DNA of 64,000 nucleotides. It comes from Gammaproteobacteria bacterium (lineage in GTDB: Bacteria; Pseudomonadota; Gammaproteobacteria; Pseudomonadales; UBA5518). Where the stretch lies: assembly GCA_016705365.1 (NCBI GenBank), contig JADIYI010000008.1, forward strand, positions 1,550,001 to 1,614,000. Reading direction: 5' to 3'. Position numbers and translations under genes: made by a program. The notes below the pieces were generated by a model that had not been told where the DNA came from, made no database searches, and saw nothing but the letters and a program-made list of their open reading frames with translations. Below, piece after piece: positions 35,749 to 45,054 of this stretch (within the stretch, counting starts at the first letter, position 1; each line of letters begins with the position of its first letter).

Positions 35749-36186
35749 TCATGAAACGGCCCTGTCTCTTCCTCTTCGCGCACGCGGCCCTGCGTGTTCG
35801 CCGCGCTCGCCGGGTGCTGCCCGCCCCAGCAACAGCTGGCGCAACACGACGGCATCGTTGTGTACCTCGTCGCGGGCGGAAAAGACCAGGGTGACCGGGC
35901 CCTTGCGCGCCAGCTCACGCAGCTGCGCCAGCAGTTGCGGATGTTCGCGCACCTCTTGTGCGTAGCGCACCTGAAACTCGGCCCAGCGTGCCGGATCGTG
36001 ACCGAACCACTTCCTCAACCCGGTGCTCGGGGCCAGTTCCTTCAGCCACAGATCCAGCGCCGCGGCGTCCTTGCCCACCCCGCGCGGCCAGAGCCGATCG
36101 ACGAGCACCCGGGTGCCGTCCTGCGCGCTGGCCGGCTCGTAGGCACGCTTGAGTTTGATGTTGCCAGCGGCGATTCGCGTGCTCAC
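35749..36186 (-). CDS. DUF488 family protein
   Basis: About 145 residues. It matches the DUF488 (YeaO-type) family: IKLKRAYEPASAQDGTRVLV, DRLWPRG, LWLKELAPSTGLRKWFGHDP, and VTLVFSARDEVHNDAVVLRQLL. The C-terminus carries an extra 25-residue arginine-rich tail beyond the usual length of about 115-120. The GTG start at 36186 is chosen because GGAG lies upstream at suitable distance; the frame stays open to 36417 but overlaps the next gene. Function of the family is unknown. Confidence 0.85.
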   Translation of the reverse strand: MSTRIAAGNIKLKRAYEPASAQDGTRVLVDRLWPRGVGKDAAALDLWLKELAPSTGLRKWFGHDPARWAEFQVRYAQEVREHPQLLAQLRELARKGPVTLVFSARDEVHNDAVVLRQLLLGRAAPGERGEHAGPRARRGRDRAVS

Positions 36187-36230
36187 CGATTCACTCCGGG
36201 ATGACGTAACGCAGGCAGCGCACAATGGCT

Positions 36231-36590
36231 TCAGGCCGGCTGAGCGCCCGGTTGTTTGGCCGCCACCTGATTCATCGTGTCGAGTGCGAGGTTGGAGTGA
36301 GCATAAGCCGCGCCCGCACGCATTTCGGCGGCGACCCAGATTGCCTCCATCACTTCCTGCTGCGTCGCACCCTTGCGCAAGGCGCTCGCGGTATGGCCGC
36401 GAATGCAATACGGACATTGGGTGACATGAGCGACCGCGATGGCGATCAATTCCTTCGTCTTGCCAGGCAGTGCGCCATCGGCGAAAACGGCTTCGCCGAA
36501 AGCCTTGAATGCCGCCGCCGCAGCAGGCGCTAGCTGCTGGCGCTGTTGATACAGCTCTCTCGATGCTTCGGGGTATATGTGCTTGTCCAT
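36231..36590 (-). CDS. Carboxymuconolactone decarboxylase / AhpD-like protein
   Basis: A 119-residue all-helical protein with the AhpD-type redox motif CPYCIRGH, with the conserved upstream Glu in KELIAIAVAHVTQ. This motif indicates a disulphide-active alkylhydroperoxidase-like protein rather than the true decarboxylase. AAGGAG lies seven bases before the ATG. It precedes the DUF488 gene on the same strand, and the two may be co-transcribed. Divergent from the pyruvate dehydrogenase operon. Confidence 0.92.
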   Translation of the reverse strand: MDKHIYPEASRELYQQRQQLAPAAAAAFKAFGEAVFADGALPGKTKELIAIAVAHVTQCPYCIRGHTASALRKGATQQEVMEAIWVAAEMRAGAAYAHSNLALDTMNQVAAKQPGAQPA

Positions 36591-36929
36591 GAAACGCTCC
36601 TTGCCGGACGGTAGGAAGAGCTGTGGTGAGGCTCAGGCGCTTGCGGCCAGCGCGCGCTCAAACGCGAGTTCGCAGTGCAGGCCTTCCCTGATAGACGTAG
36701 AGCCAATCAAGAATAATCGGAACATGCGGGATACCTTACTCGACGGTACCTGATGAGGCAAGGCAACAAGACGCGCGCAGAAAGACGTACACGGTTTGGA
36801 GAGAGGACTCTCGTTTAAAGTGACTTGACCCGCTCTCACGAAATGCCCATCATCGGTTTTCCACCAGCTCAGCGATTGTCCATTCAGCCCCCAATATGGG
36901 GCGAGTCGCGCAACGTCAGCGGAGCCACC
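36591..36929. promoter_or_regulatory. Intergenic region upstream of aceE with candidate promoter
   Basis: This 339-bp gap separates the AhpD-like gene from divergent aceE. A good sigma-70-like pair TTGACC (36825-36830), 17-bp spacer, CATCAT (36848-36853) lies about 75 bp before the aceE start. A GAGAG/CTCTC dyad is at 36801-36812. A 68-codon frame on the minus strand (36633-36839) has no recognisable features and is not called. No PdhR-type site was recognised. Confidence 0.45.
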
Positions 36930-39611
36930 GTGTCGGATTCAGTCAACCAGAGTATCCAGCCCGATGATTTCGATCCAGAGGAGACTCATGAATGGATCGA
37001 GTCGATTGATTCCGTGCTGCGTGTACATGGCGCGGAGCGTGCGCAGTTCCTCCTCAACCACATGGTCGATCACGCACGGCGCTCCGGTGCCTATCTGCCG
37101 TTTCGTCCCAATACCGCCTACCTGAACACGATTCCGCTCTGGCTGCAGCCCGAGTATCCCGGTGATCGCGCCATCGAGCGGCGGATCGAGGCCTATCTGC
37201 GCTGGAATGCGATGGCCATGGTTGTGCAGGCCAATCGACGGAGCACCGAATATGGTGGCCACATTGCAACCTATGCCTCGGCAACCACCCTGTATGAGGT
37301 TGGTTTCAATCACTTCTGGCGGGCGGCCAATGCCGAGGGTGGTGGTGACCTGATCTACATACAGGGCCATTCTTCACCCGGAATCTATGCCCGTGCCTAT
37401 CTCGAAGGCCGGCTGAGCGAAGAGCAGCTCGACCATTTCCGACAGGAAGTTACCGGCAAGGGCCAGGGGCTTTCTTCCTATCCACATCCCTGGCTGATGC
37501 CGGACTTCTGGCAGTTCCCGACCGTGTCGATGGGTCTGGGCCCGATGATGGGCATCTATCAGGCCCGCTTCATGAAGTATCTGGAGCATCGCGGCCTGGT
37601 CGATACCAGTGGACGCAAGGTGTGGTGTTTTCTCGGCGATGGCGAGATGGACGAGCCCGAGGCGATGGGCGCGATCACGATGCCGGTACGCGAGAAACTC
37701 GACAACCTGATCTTCGTGATCAACTGCAACCTGCAGCGTCTCGATGGTCCGGTGCGGGGTAGCGGCAAGATCATCCAGGAACTCGAAGCAGCGTTTCGCG
37801 GTGCCGGCTGGGCGGTCATCAAGGTGCTGTGGGGCTCGCGCTGGGATCCGCTGCTGGCGGAAGACCATCGCGGCTTTTTGCGTCGACGCATGGAAGAAGC
37901 CGTGGACGGCGAATACCAGAATTTCAAGGCGGAGGGCGGCGCCTATACGCGCGAGCACTTTTTCAGCAAATATCCCGAGTTGAAGGCCATGGTTGCCCAC
38001 ATGACGGATGACGAGATCTGGCGCCTCAATCGCGGCGGTCTCGATGCGGTCAAGGTGTATGCCGCTTATGCGCGCGCCATCAAGCAGGACGGTCGCCCGG
38101 TGGTGATTCTGGCGAAGACCACCAAGGGCTATGGTCTGGGTGGGGCGGGCGAAGGACGCATGACGGCGCACCAGACCAAGAAACTCGACATCGATGACCT
38201 GAAGGCGCTGCGCGACCGTTTCCATCTCCCGATTTCGGACGCCGATATCGACAAGCTTCCGTTCTACCGGCCGGCACCGGACAGCGAGGAGATGCGCTAT
38301 CTGCAGGAGCGTCGCAAACAGCTCGGTGGCTATATCCCGGCGCGCAAGGGCAGGATCGATCCGCTCATCGTGCCCGGGCTCGATCTGTTCAAGACCCAGC
38401 TCGAAGGCAGTGGGGACCGCGCCGCATCGACCACAATGGTCTTCGTCCGCCTGCTCAGCAGCCTGTTGCGCGATCCGGTCATCGGCCAGTATGTCGTGCC
38501 GATCGTACCCGACGAAGCACGTACCTTCGGCATGGAAGGCCTGTTCCGGCAGATCGGCATCTATTCCTCGGTAGGGCAACTCTATACGCCGCAGGATTCC
38601 GAGCAGCTCATGTACTACCGCGAAGACAAGGAGGGACAGATCCTTCAGGAGGGCATCAACGAAGCCGGTGCCTTCTGCTCGTGGCTCGCGGCGGCAACGG
38701 CCTATGCGAATCATGGCGTGTACATGATTCCGTTCTACATCTACTATTCGATGTTCGGTTTCCAGCGCATCGGCGATTTCATCTGGGCGGCGGGCGACAT
38801 GCAGGCCAAGGGCTTCCTGCTTGGCGCGACCGCAGGGCGCACCACGCTCGCCGGTGAAGGTCTGCAGCACCAGGACGGGCACAGCCATCTGGCCGCATCC
38901 ACTATCCCCAACTGTGTGGCGTACGATCCGGCTTACGGCTACGAGCTCGCGGTGATCATCCAGGATGGCATGAGGCGGATGTACGAGGAGCAGGAGCGAG
39001 TCTTCTACTACATCACCGTCATGAACGAAAACTACCCGCAGCCTGCGCTGCCCGAGGGCGTTGGGGAAGGCATCCTGCGCGGCATGTACCGGCTGCGCAG
39101 TGGAGCCCGGAAAAAGCTCCAGGTGCAGTTGATGGGTTCCGGCACCATCCTGCGGGAGGTGATCGCCGCAGCCGAGATGCTCGAGAAAGACTTCCAGGTG
39201 TCCTCCGATGTCTGGAGCGTGACCAGTTTCAGTGAATTGCGGCGCGATGGAATCGATTGCGAGCGCTGGAACATGCTGCATCCCGCAGAGACTCCGCGGC
39301 AGTCCTTTGTAGCAGGCAATCTGGCCATGACGGCTGGACCCTGCATAGCGGCCACCGATTATATGCGCATCGTTGCCGACCAGATCCGGCCGTGGATTCC
39401 CGGTCGCTATGTGGTGCTCGGTACGGACGGCTTTGGCCGCAGTGATTGCCGGTCGGCGCTGCGCGACTTCTTCGAGGTGGATTCCAGTTATATCGTGATC
39501 GCTGCGCTCAAGGCGCTTGCCGACGAAGGCAGTATCGATACGGCCACAGTCGTGAAAGCGATTGCGACGCTCGGCATCGATCCGGCCAAACCGAATCCTG
39601 TGACTGTCTGA
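36930..39611 (+). CDS. aceE: Pyruvate dehydrogenase E1 component (homodimeric)
   Basis: An 893-residue E1 that decarboxylates pyruvate with thiamine diphosphate and acetylates the E2 lipoyl group. The ThDP motif runs from GDGEMDEPEA (near residue 236) to NCNLQ about 26 residues later. Other blocks: FQFPTVSMGLGP-like substrate channel, GLQHQDGHSHL and VLGTDGFGRSDCR. The start is GTG at 36930, with GGAG five bases upstream, because the following SDSVNQSIQPDDFDPEETHE aligns with the usual AceE N-terminus and gives normal length; an ATG frame from 36825 adds unconserved residues. First gene of the aceE-aceF-lpd operon. Confidence 0.96.
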   Translation: MSDSVNQSIQPDDFDPEETHEWIESIDSVLRVHGAERAQFLLNHMVDHARRSGAYLPFRPNTAYLNTIPLWLQPEYPGDRAIERRIEAYLRWNAMAMVVQANRRSTEYGGHIATYASATTLYEVGFNHFWRAANAEGGGDLIYIQGHSSPGIYARAYLEGRLSEEQLDHFRQEVTGKGQGLSSYPHPWLMPDFWQFPTVSMGLGPMMGIYQARFMKYLEHRGLVDTSGRKVWCFLGDGEMDEPEAMGAITMPVREKLDNLIFVINCNLQRLDGPVRGSGKIIQELEAAFRGAGWAVIKVLWGSRWDPLLAEDHRGFLRRRMEEAVDGEYQNFKAEGGAYTREHFFSKYPELKAMVAHMTDDEIWRLNRGGLDAVKVYAAYARAIKQDGRPVVILAKTTKGYGLGGAGEGRMTAHQTKKLDIDDLKALRDRFHLPISDADIDKLPFYRPAPDSEEMRYLQERRKQLGGYIPARKGRIDPLIVPGLDLFKTQLEGSGDRAASTTMVFVRLLSSLLRDPVIGQYVVPIVPDEARTFGMEGLFRQIGIYSSVGQLYTPQDSEQLMYYREDKEGQILQEGINEAGAFCSWLAAATAYANHGVYMIPFYIYYSMFGFQRIGDFIWAAGDMQAKGFLLGATAGRTTLAGEGLQHQDGHSHLAASTIPNCVAYDPAYGYELAVIIQDGMRRMYEEQERVFYYITVMNENYPQPALPEGVGEGILRGMYRLRSGARKKLQVQLMGSGTILREVIAAAEMLEKDFQVSSDVWSVTSFSELRRDGIDCERWNMLHPAETPRQSFVAGNLAMTAGPCIAATDYMRIVADQIRPWIPGRYVVLGTDGFGRSDCRSALRDFFEVDSSYIVIAALKALADEGSIDTATVVKAIATLGIDPAKPNPVTV

Positions 39612-39634
39612 TTTTCCCGGCTCGAGAGTGAATC

Positions 39635-40915
39635 ATGGCACGACGTGAGATCAGAGTCCCGGATCTCGGCGACTTCAAGAGCGTCGAGATCGTAGAACTC
39701 GTGGTCAAACCGGGCGATCAGGTGCGTGCCGAGCAGACGCTGATCGTGCTGGAGACCGACAAGGCCGCAATGGAAGTTCCGTCGCCGGTTGCCGGTACGC
39801 TCCTCGAGTTGAAAGTTGCCCAGGGTGACCGTGTGTCCACCGGTGACCTGATCGCGTTTCTGGAGGCGGACGAGACCGCAGCCGAGGCGCCGGCGGAGAA
39901 AGCCGCGGCCCCCGCTGCCGTGCAGACGGAAGCGCCCGCAGTGCCGCCGCCAGCGCGTCCTGCGCCGGAGCGGCCGGCATCCGCACCGGTCTTGCCGCCG
40001 ATCGATGAGCCCGGTTTCGCACGTGCCCATGCCAGTCCTTCGGTACGCAAATTTGCCCGCGAACTCGGCGTCGATCTCGGTCAGGTCAAAGGCTCCGGGC
40101 AGAAGGGGCGGGCGCTGCTCGACGACGTCAAGCTGTTCGTGAAGTCGGTGCTGAGCGGTGCGATCAGCACGGGCCCGACGCTGGCGAAGGTTCCGGTGGT
40201 GGACTTTGCGAAGTTTGGCCCGGTCGAAGTCAGGCCGCTGTCACGGGTACGCAAGATCTCCGGTCCACGGCTGCAGGCGGCATGGCTCAACATTCCGCAT
40301 GTCACGCAGCAGGATGAAGCCGACATCACCGCACTCGAGGAGTTGCGCAAGGCGCTCAAGAAAAAGGCCACGGCGGCGGGTGTCAAGCTCACACCGCTGG
40401 CCTTCTTCATCCGTGCAGCCGTACTGGCGCTGAAGGAATTTCCGGACTGCAATAGTTCGCTGACCGAAGACGGCAGCGGCCTGGTGCACAAGAAATACTG
40501 GCACATCGGCTTTGCCGCGGATACGCCGCAGGGTCTGGTGGTGCCGGTGATCCGCGATGCCGACCAGAAAGACCTCTTCACCATCGCGCGCGAGCTTGGC
40601 ACACAGAGTGAAAAGGCACGTAACGGCAAGCTCGCGGCGAACGAGATGCAGGGCGCTACCTTCACGATATCAAGCCTGGGCGGTATCGGCGGTACGCACT
40701 TCAGTCCGATCATCAATGCGCCGGAGGTGGCGATCCTCGGCGTCGGGCGTGCGAGCGTCAAACCGGTCTGGGCGAATGACAGGGTCGTGCCGCGTCTGCT
40801 GTTGCCGCTGTCGCTGGCCTACGATCATCGTGTCATCGACGGCGCGACGGGTGCCCGTTTCTCGACCTTCCTCGTCGGTCTGCTGGGCGACGTGGGTCGC
40901 CTGCTGGTGGATTGA
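39635..40915 (+). CDS. aceF: Pyruvate dehydrogenase E2, dihydrolipoamide acetyltransferase
   Basis: A 426-residue E2 with one lipoyl domain (residues 2-75; lipoylated Lys43 in ETDKAAMEV), an Ala/Pro-rich linker (85-125), a peripheral-subunit-binding domain (128-168: ASPSVRKFARELGVDL then KGSGQKGRALLDD) and the catalytic domain ending in LAYDHRVIDGATG with the active-site His and Asp. A single lipoyl domain makes it shorter than the E. coli three-domain form. It follows aceE by 23 bp and precedes lpd by 6 bp. Confidence 0.96.
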   Translation: MARREIRVPDLGDFKSVEIVELVVKPGDQVRAEQTLIVLETDKAAMEVPSPVAGTLLELKVAQGDRVSTGDLIAFLEADETAAEAPAEKAAAPAAVQTEAPAVPPPARPAPERPASAPVLPPIDEPGFARAHASPSVRKFARELGVDLGQVKGSGQKGRALLDDVKLFVKSVLSGAISTGPTLAKVPVVDFAKFGPVEVRPLSRVRKISGPRLQAAWLNIPHVTQQDEADITALEELRKALKKKATAAGVKLTPLAFFIRAAVLALKEFPDCNSSLTEDGSGLVHKKYWHIGFAADTPQGLVVPVIRDADQKDLFTIARELGTQSEKARNGKLAANEMQGATFTISSLGGIGGTHFSPIINAPEVAILGVGRASVKPVWANDRVVPRLLLPLSLAYDHRVIDGATGARFSTFLVGLLGDVGRLLVD

Positions 40916-40921
40916 GCGGCA

Positions 40922-42709
40922 ATGGCAGTGATCGAGGTCAAGGTTCCCGATCTCGGCGACGTCAAGGACGTCGAGATCATCGAGGTGCATGTTGCAGTCG
41001 GCGACACCGTCAAGGCGGAAGGCACGCTGATCACCATCGAAACCGACAAGGCCGTGATGGAAGTGCCATCGAGTGCCGCTGGCGTTGTCAAGGAACTGCT
41101 GGTGCACCAGGGCGACCGGGTCTCGGAACGGCAACTGATCCTCAGGCTGGAAGGCGAGGCGGCCGTGCCAGCCAGCGCGCCGGCCAGCACCCCGCCGACT
41201 CCTCCTTCCGCTCCCTCCGGCAGCAGCATGAACCCGGCGCCCGCCGCGCCAACACCCCGCGCAGAGGAGATACCGGATAGCGTTGCGACTTACAGTGGCC
41301 CGGTCGATCTCGAAGCCGACCTGCTGGTACTTGGTGCCGGTCCGGGTGGTTACCCGGCCGCGTTCCGTGCCGCCGATCTCGGCCTCGAAGTCACGCTGGT
41401 CGAACGCTGGGCCACGCTCGGCGGCGTCTGCCTGAACGTCGGCTGTATCCCGTCAAAGGCGCTGCTGCATGCAGCAAAAGTCATCGACGACGTCGAAGGC
41501 ATGGCCGACTGTGGGCTGCGCTTTGCGGAGCCGGAGATCGACCTGGCCGCGCTGCGCGCCTGGAAGGAACGCATCGTCCACAAACTCACCGACGGGCTGG
41601 CGACGCTGGCCAAACAGCGCAACGTCGATATCGTGCGCGGTACCGGCAGCTTCCTGTCGCCGCACCATCTGGAAGTCATCGATGGCGAGCAGCGCACGGT
41701 CATCGCCTTCCGCCAGTGCATCATCGCGGCGGGTTCCGAGTGCGTGCGTCTGCCGGGATTCCCGGAGGATCCGCGCATCATCGATTCCACCGGTGCGCTG
41801 GACCTGCGCAGCGTACCGACGACCATGCTGGTTGTCGGTGGCGGGATAATCGGGCTGGAAATGGCGAGCGTCTACAGCGCACTCGGTACAAAAATATCGG
41901 TGGTCGAGCTCACCGACAGCCTCATGCCCGGCTGTGATCCGGATCTGGTGCGCCCGCTGCAGCGGCGTATCGCCAAGCGTTATGCACAGATCATGACCGG
42001 CACGAAGGTCACCAGGATCGTGCCGGTAGCCGAAGGGCTGCAGGTCAGCTTTGAAGGCAGGACATCAGCGACTGAAACCTATGATCAGGTATTGATGGCG
42101 GTGGGCCGTACGCCGAACGGCAAGCGCCTGTCAGCGGAAAGGGCCGGGATCGTGGTGGATCAGCGCGGCTTCATACCGGTCGACAAGCAGATGCGGACCA
42201 ATCTGCCGCATATCTTCGCGGTCGGTGATATCGTCGGCCAGCCGATGCTGGCGCACAAGGCCAATCACGAGGGCCGGGTGGCAGCTGAAGTGGCTGCGGG
42301 CCACAAGGCCGCGTTCGATGCGCGGGTCATCCCCTCGGTAGCCTATACCGATCCGGAAATCGCCTGGGCGGGCATGACGGAAACCGAAGCGAAGGCCGCG
42401 GGTATCGACTATGGCAAGGGCCAGTTTCCCTGGGCTGCCAGCGGCCGGGCGCTTGGCTTCAATCGCGATGAGGGTATGACCAAGCTGCTGTTCGACACCA
42501 AGACGCGCCGGGTGATCGGTGCCGGCATCGTCGGTCCGCATGCCGGGGACCTCATTTCCGAAGTCGCGCTGGCTATCGAGATGGGCTGTGATGCCGCCGA
42601 TATCGGGCTCACCATCCATCCGCACCCGACGCTGTCGGAAACCGTTGCCTTCGCGGCAGAGGCCTTCGAAGGTACGCTGGTCGATCTGTATCTGCCGAAG
42701 AAGAAGTAA
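40922..42709 (+). CDS. lpdA: Dihydrolipoyl dehydrogenase with N-terminal lipoyl domain
   Basis: A 595-residue E3 carrying its own lipoyl domain (residues 2-75; Lys43 in ETDKAVMEV), then a Pro/Ala/Ser linker to about 125 and a complete flavoprotein disulphide reductase. The FAD motif is LGAGPGGYPAAF, the redox disulphide GGVCLNVGCIPSK, the NAD motif VVGGGIIGLEMA, and the C-terminal His-Glu pair lies in HPHPTLSE. This fused form is known from Neisseria and several beta- and gammaproteobacteria. Six base pairs separate it from aceF, so it is dedicated to the pyruvate complex. Confidence 0.96.
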   Translation: MAVIEVKVPDLGDVKDVEIIEVHVAVGDTVKAEGTLITIETDKAVMEVPSSAAGVVKELLVHQGDRVSERQLILRLEGEAAVPASAPASTPPTPPSAPSGSSMNPAPAAPTPRAEEIPDSVATYSGPVDLEADLLVLGAGPGGYPAAFRAADLGLEVTLVERWATLGGVCLNVGCIPSKALLHAAKVIDDVEGMADCGLRFAEPEIDLAALRAWKERIVHKLTDGLATLAKQRNVDIVRGTGSFLSPHHLEVIDGEQRTVIAFRQCIIAAGSECVRLPGFPEDPRIIDSTGALDLRSVPTTMLVVGGGIIGLEMASVYSALGTKISVVELTDSLMPGCDPDLVRPLQRRIAKRYAQIMTGTKVTRIVPVAEGLQVSFEGRTSATETYDQVLMAVGRTPNGKRLSAERAGIVVDQRGFIPVDKQMRTNLPHIFAVGDIVGQPMLAHKANHEGRVAAEVAAGHKAAFDARVIPSVAYTDPEIAWAGMTETEAKAAGIDYGKGQFPWAASGRALGFNRDEGMTKLLFDTKTRRVIGAGIVGPHAGDLISEVALAIEMGCDAADIGLTIHPHPTLSETVAFAAEAFEGTLVDLYLPKKK

Positions 42710-42802
42710 TCCGCTGGGGTACCGGGGGTCAGGCTCCGCCTGGAGACGATGGGCCGGTCCGTAAGGGCCAACTGCCGGAGCCCGTCCGCCAGGCGCTGTA
42801 GT

Positions 42803-43489
42803 TCAGCCCTGCGCCTTGTAGCGCTCGAGCAGCAGTTTCACACGCTTCACATAGGTTTGGGTTTCCGCGAACGGTGGCACCCCCCGGTATTTGTCGACAT
42901 TGGCGGGGCCTGCATTGTAGGCGGCGGTGGCGAGCGTGACATCGCCATGGTATTGATCGAGCAGTAGTGCCAGGTATTTCACGCCGCCCTGGATATTCTG
43001 TTGCACGGCGCCGGGGTCGCTGACGCCCATGTCGCTGGCGGTTCCTGGCATCAACTGCATCAGACCCATCGCGCCCTTGGGCGAGCGGGCATTGGGATTG
43101 AATCCGGACTCCGCGTGGATCACCGCGCGGATCAGTGCCGGATCGATGCCGTTTGCCTTGGCCGCGATGCTGATCGGTGTGGTGTATTCCTGCGTGAACA
43201 GGCGCGTGGCGCTCCAGTCGATCCTGGAATTCGGATTGCAGGCGTAGCAGGAAAATTCCATGACCTCGTAATGCTGGCTGGCCGGCACCTTGTCGGTGAA
43301 TGCCGGTATTCCGTTGGCCTGCCGGTAAGTGAAGACCCGGTAAAGCGGGGCGCTGTCGTCGACATTGCCAAAACTGTTGCTTTTCCCGGATTCGCCAGCC
43401 AGGGCGCTCTTCGCCAGTATTGCGCACAGGAACACGAGTCCCACGCGCTGGCGCCGGAGTGCATGTATCGGTGACCTGGCTTCGATCAT
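42803..43489 (-). CDS. Lytic transglycosylase (SLT domain)
   Basis: A 228-residue exported peptidoglycan-cleaving enzyme. A signal peptide covers about residues 1-32 (ending KSALA). A short DUF4124-like region (PLYRVFTYRQANGIPAFTDK) precedes the SLT domain: ALIRAVIHAESGFNPNARSP contains the catalytic Glu, then KGAMGLMQLMPGTA and LATAAYNAGPANVDKY. No strong ribosome-binding site precedes the ATG. It is convergent with lpdA and followed upstream by a 216-bp gap before the P450 gene in which nothing was recognised. Confidence 0.93.
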   Translation of the reverse strand: MIEARSPIHALRRQRVGLVFLCAILAKSALAGESGKSNSFGNVDDSAPLYRVFTYRQANGIPAFTDKVPASQHYEVMEFSCYACNPNSRIDWSATRLFTQEYTTPISIAAKANGIDPALIRAVIHAESGFNPNARSPKGAMGLMQLMPGTASDMGVSDPGAVQQNIQGGVKYLALLLDQYHGDVTLATAAYNAGPANVDKYRGVPPFAETQTYVKRVKLLLERYKAQG

Positions 43490-43705
43490 GGCATGGAACG
43501 TCGCTTTGGTGGCTACAGCATACGCAACACCAAGCGTAGTTCAAGTTAGGCCGCTGTGGCGCGAGATGGTGCACAATCGCGTGCCTGGGCTCCGCGGTCT
43601 GCGATCATGAAGCCCACGCCGCTCGGCAACGGCAGATTCACAGGGTTGTGAAACTGCTCTGGGCCGCTTCATGGCATTCCTCCAGCTGATTCGATCGATC
43701 TGTGC

Positions 43706-44926
43706 TCAGCGTGGATCAAACGCGATGCGCATTTCCTTGAACCCGTCCATGAACAGCGAGCGTGCCTGGCGTGGTGCCGCGAGCAGGCGGATATTCGCCA
43801 GGCGACGGGCGATTTCCTCCAGCATGATCTCGAGATTGAGCCGTGCCTGGTGCACACCGATGCAGTAATGCGGACCCTGTCCGAATGTCCGGTAATGCCT
43901 GCGGGTGTTTGCGGGATTACGCGTGATATCGAAGCGCGCGGGGTCCGCGAACAACGCGGCATCACGGTTCGGTGCGCCGAGCACACAGACCATCTTGTCA
44001 CCCCGGCGGATGTTTTCACCGGCGAATTCCATGTCGCGGGTGGCGGTGCGACGCAGGTAGACCACGGTATTGCAGAAACGCAGGATCTCCTCGACGGCCG
44101 CCGGCACCAACGCCGGATCCTGCTGCAGCAGGCGGTACTGCTCCGGGTGCAGGATGAACTGGTGTATGCCGAGCGCGAGGGTGTTGCGCGTGGTCTCCAT
44201 GCCGCCGACGATCAGGTTGTTGAAGAAGCGTCCGAACTCGCGATCGCCGAGCGCCTGTCCGTTGATCCTGGCCGCCAGCACTTCCATCGTCATGCTGTCA
44301 CGTGGATGCAGACGGTGATCGGCAGCGAGCCGCGCGCCGAATTCGATCAGTTGCATCGAGGCCTGGAAACCGGCAGCACGATTCTCGGCAAATTCGGGAT
44401 CGTCGGCGAGTGCGAGCGTGTTGGTCAGGTCGACCACGTAACGGTAATCCTGTTCCTGCACCCCGAGCAGCTTGTACATCACCTGCATCGGCAATTGCAT
44501 CGCCACCTCGCTGATGAATTCGCATTCGCCGCGCCCGATCACCTGGTCGATGATGTCGCTCGCGATGCGACGCATCGCCGGCTTGCGCGCCTTTAGCGCA
44601 TTCAGCCGGAATGCATAATCGACCAGCGAGCGGTACTTGCGATGCTCGGGCGGATCCATGAAGGTCATGCTCTGCTGCTGTTCGACCAATGCCGCGGGCG
44701 GAAAATCATCGAGCAGCGGCCCCTCGCGGTTGCTGAACAGCTTTGGTGTCTTCAGCACGTGGTCGATATCGGCCTGCTGCAGCACCAGCCAGTGACCGCC
44801 GGTGGCAAAGTCGTCACTTTCCCAGACGAGGCGCGCGCTGTCGCGCAACTCGTCGATGGACGCGCGCGGCGTGCCGTGAGTGAAGTTGGCGAAATCCAGC
44901 AGCGGGCGAGCCGGGCAGCGATTCAT
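43706..44926 (-). CDS. Cytochrome P450
   Basis: A 406-residue soluble bacterial P450. The I-helix motif is GGMETTRN, the K-helix ExxR is EEILRF, and the haem loop is FGQGPHYCIGVHQARLNLE with the axial Cys. The N-terminal FSNREGPLL and GMETTRN resemble CYP124/125/142-type enzymes that act on steroid side chains or branched lipids, which is a family-level suggestion only. The start at 44926 is preferred because AGAGGA lies upstream; in-frame ATGs at 44950 and 44986 lack a site. No ferredoxin gene is adjacent. Confidence 0.95.
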   Translation of the reverse strand: MNRCPARPLLDFANFTHGTPRASIDELRDSARLVWESDDFATGGHWLVLQQADIDHVLKTPKLFSNREGPLLDDFPPAALVEQQQSMTFMDPPEHRKYRSLVDYAFRLNALKARKPAMRRIASDIIDQVIGRGECEFISEVAMQLPMQVMYKLLGVQEQDYRYVVDLTNTLALADDPEFAENRAAGFQASMQLIEFGARLAADHRLHPRDSMTMEVLAARINGQALGDREFGRFFNNLIVGGMETTRNTLALGIHQFILHPEQYRLLQQDPALVPAAVEEILRFCNTVVYLRRTATRDMEFAGENIRRGDKMVCVLGAPNRDAALFADPARFDITRNPANTRRHYRTFGQGPHYCIGVHQARLNLEIMLEEIARRLANIRLLAAPRQARSLFMDGFKEMRIAFDPR

Positions 44927-45054
44927 CGATGGATCCTCTGTGTTTTTCATGGGGTGCAGTGCCAAGCTTAGCGCAGCTGCACACACATCTGTTGGTCAGC
45001 CCATGGCGCGGGTAAACTGCGGGCGTTGGAGCATACGGCCCAGGGGAGATCACG

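Noticed and set aside
36633..36839. 68-codon minus-strand frame upstream of aceE
   Set aside because: No ribosome-binding site, no family features, and it overlaps a likely aceE promoter; kept only as a note.
37374..39281. 635-codon minus-strand frame opposite aceE
   Set aside because: Antisense shadow; aceE motifs are unambiguous on the plus strand.
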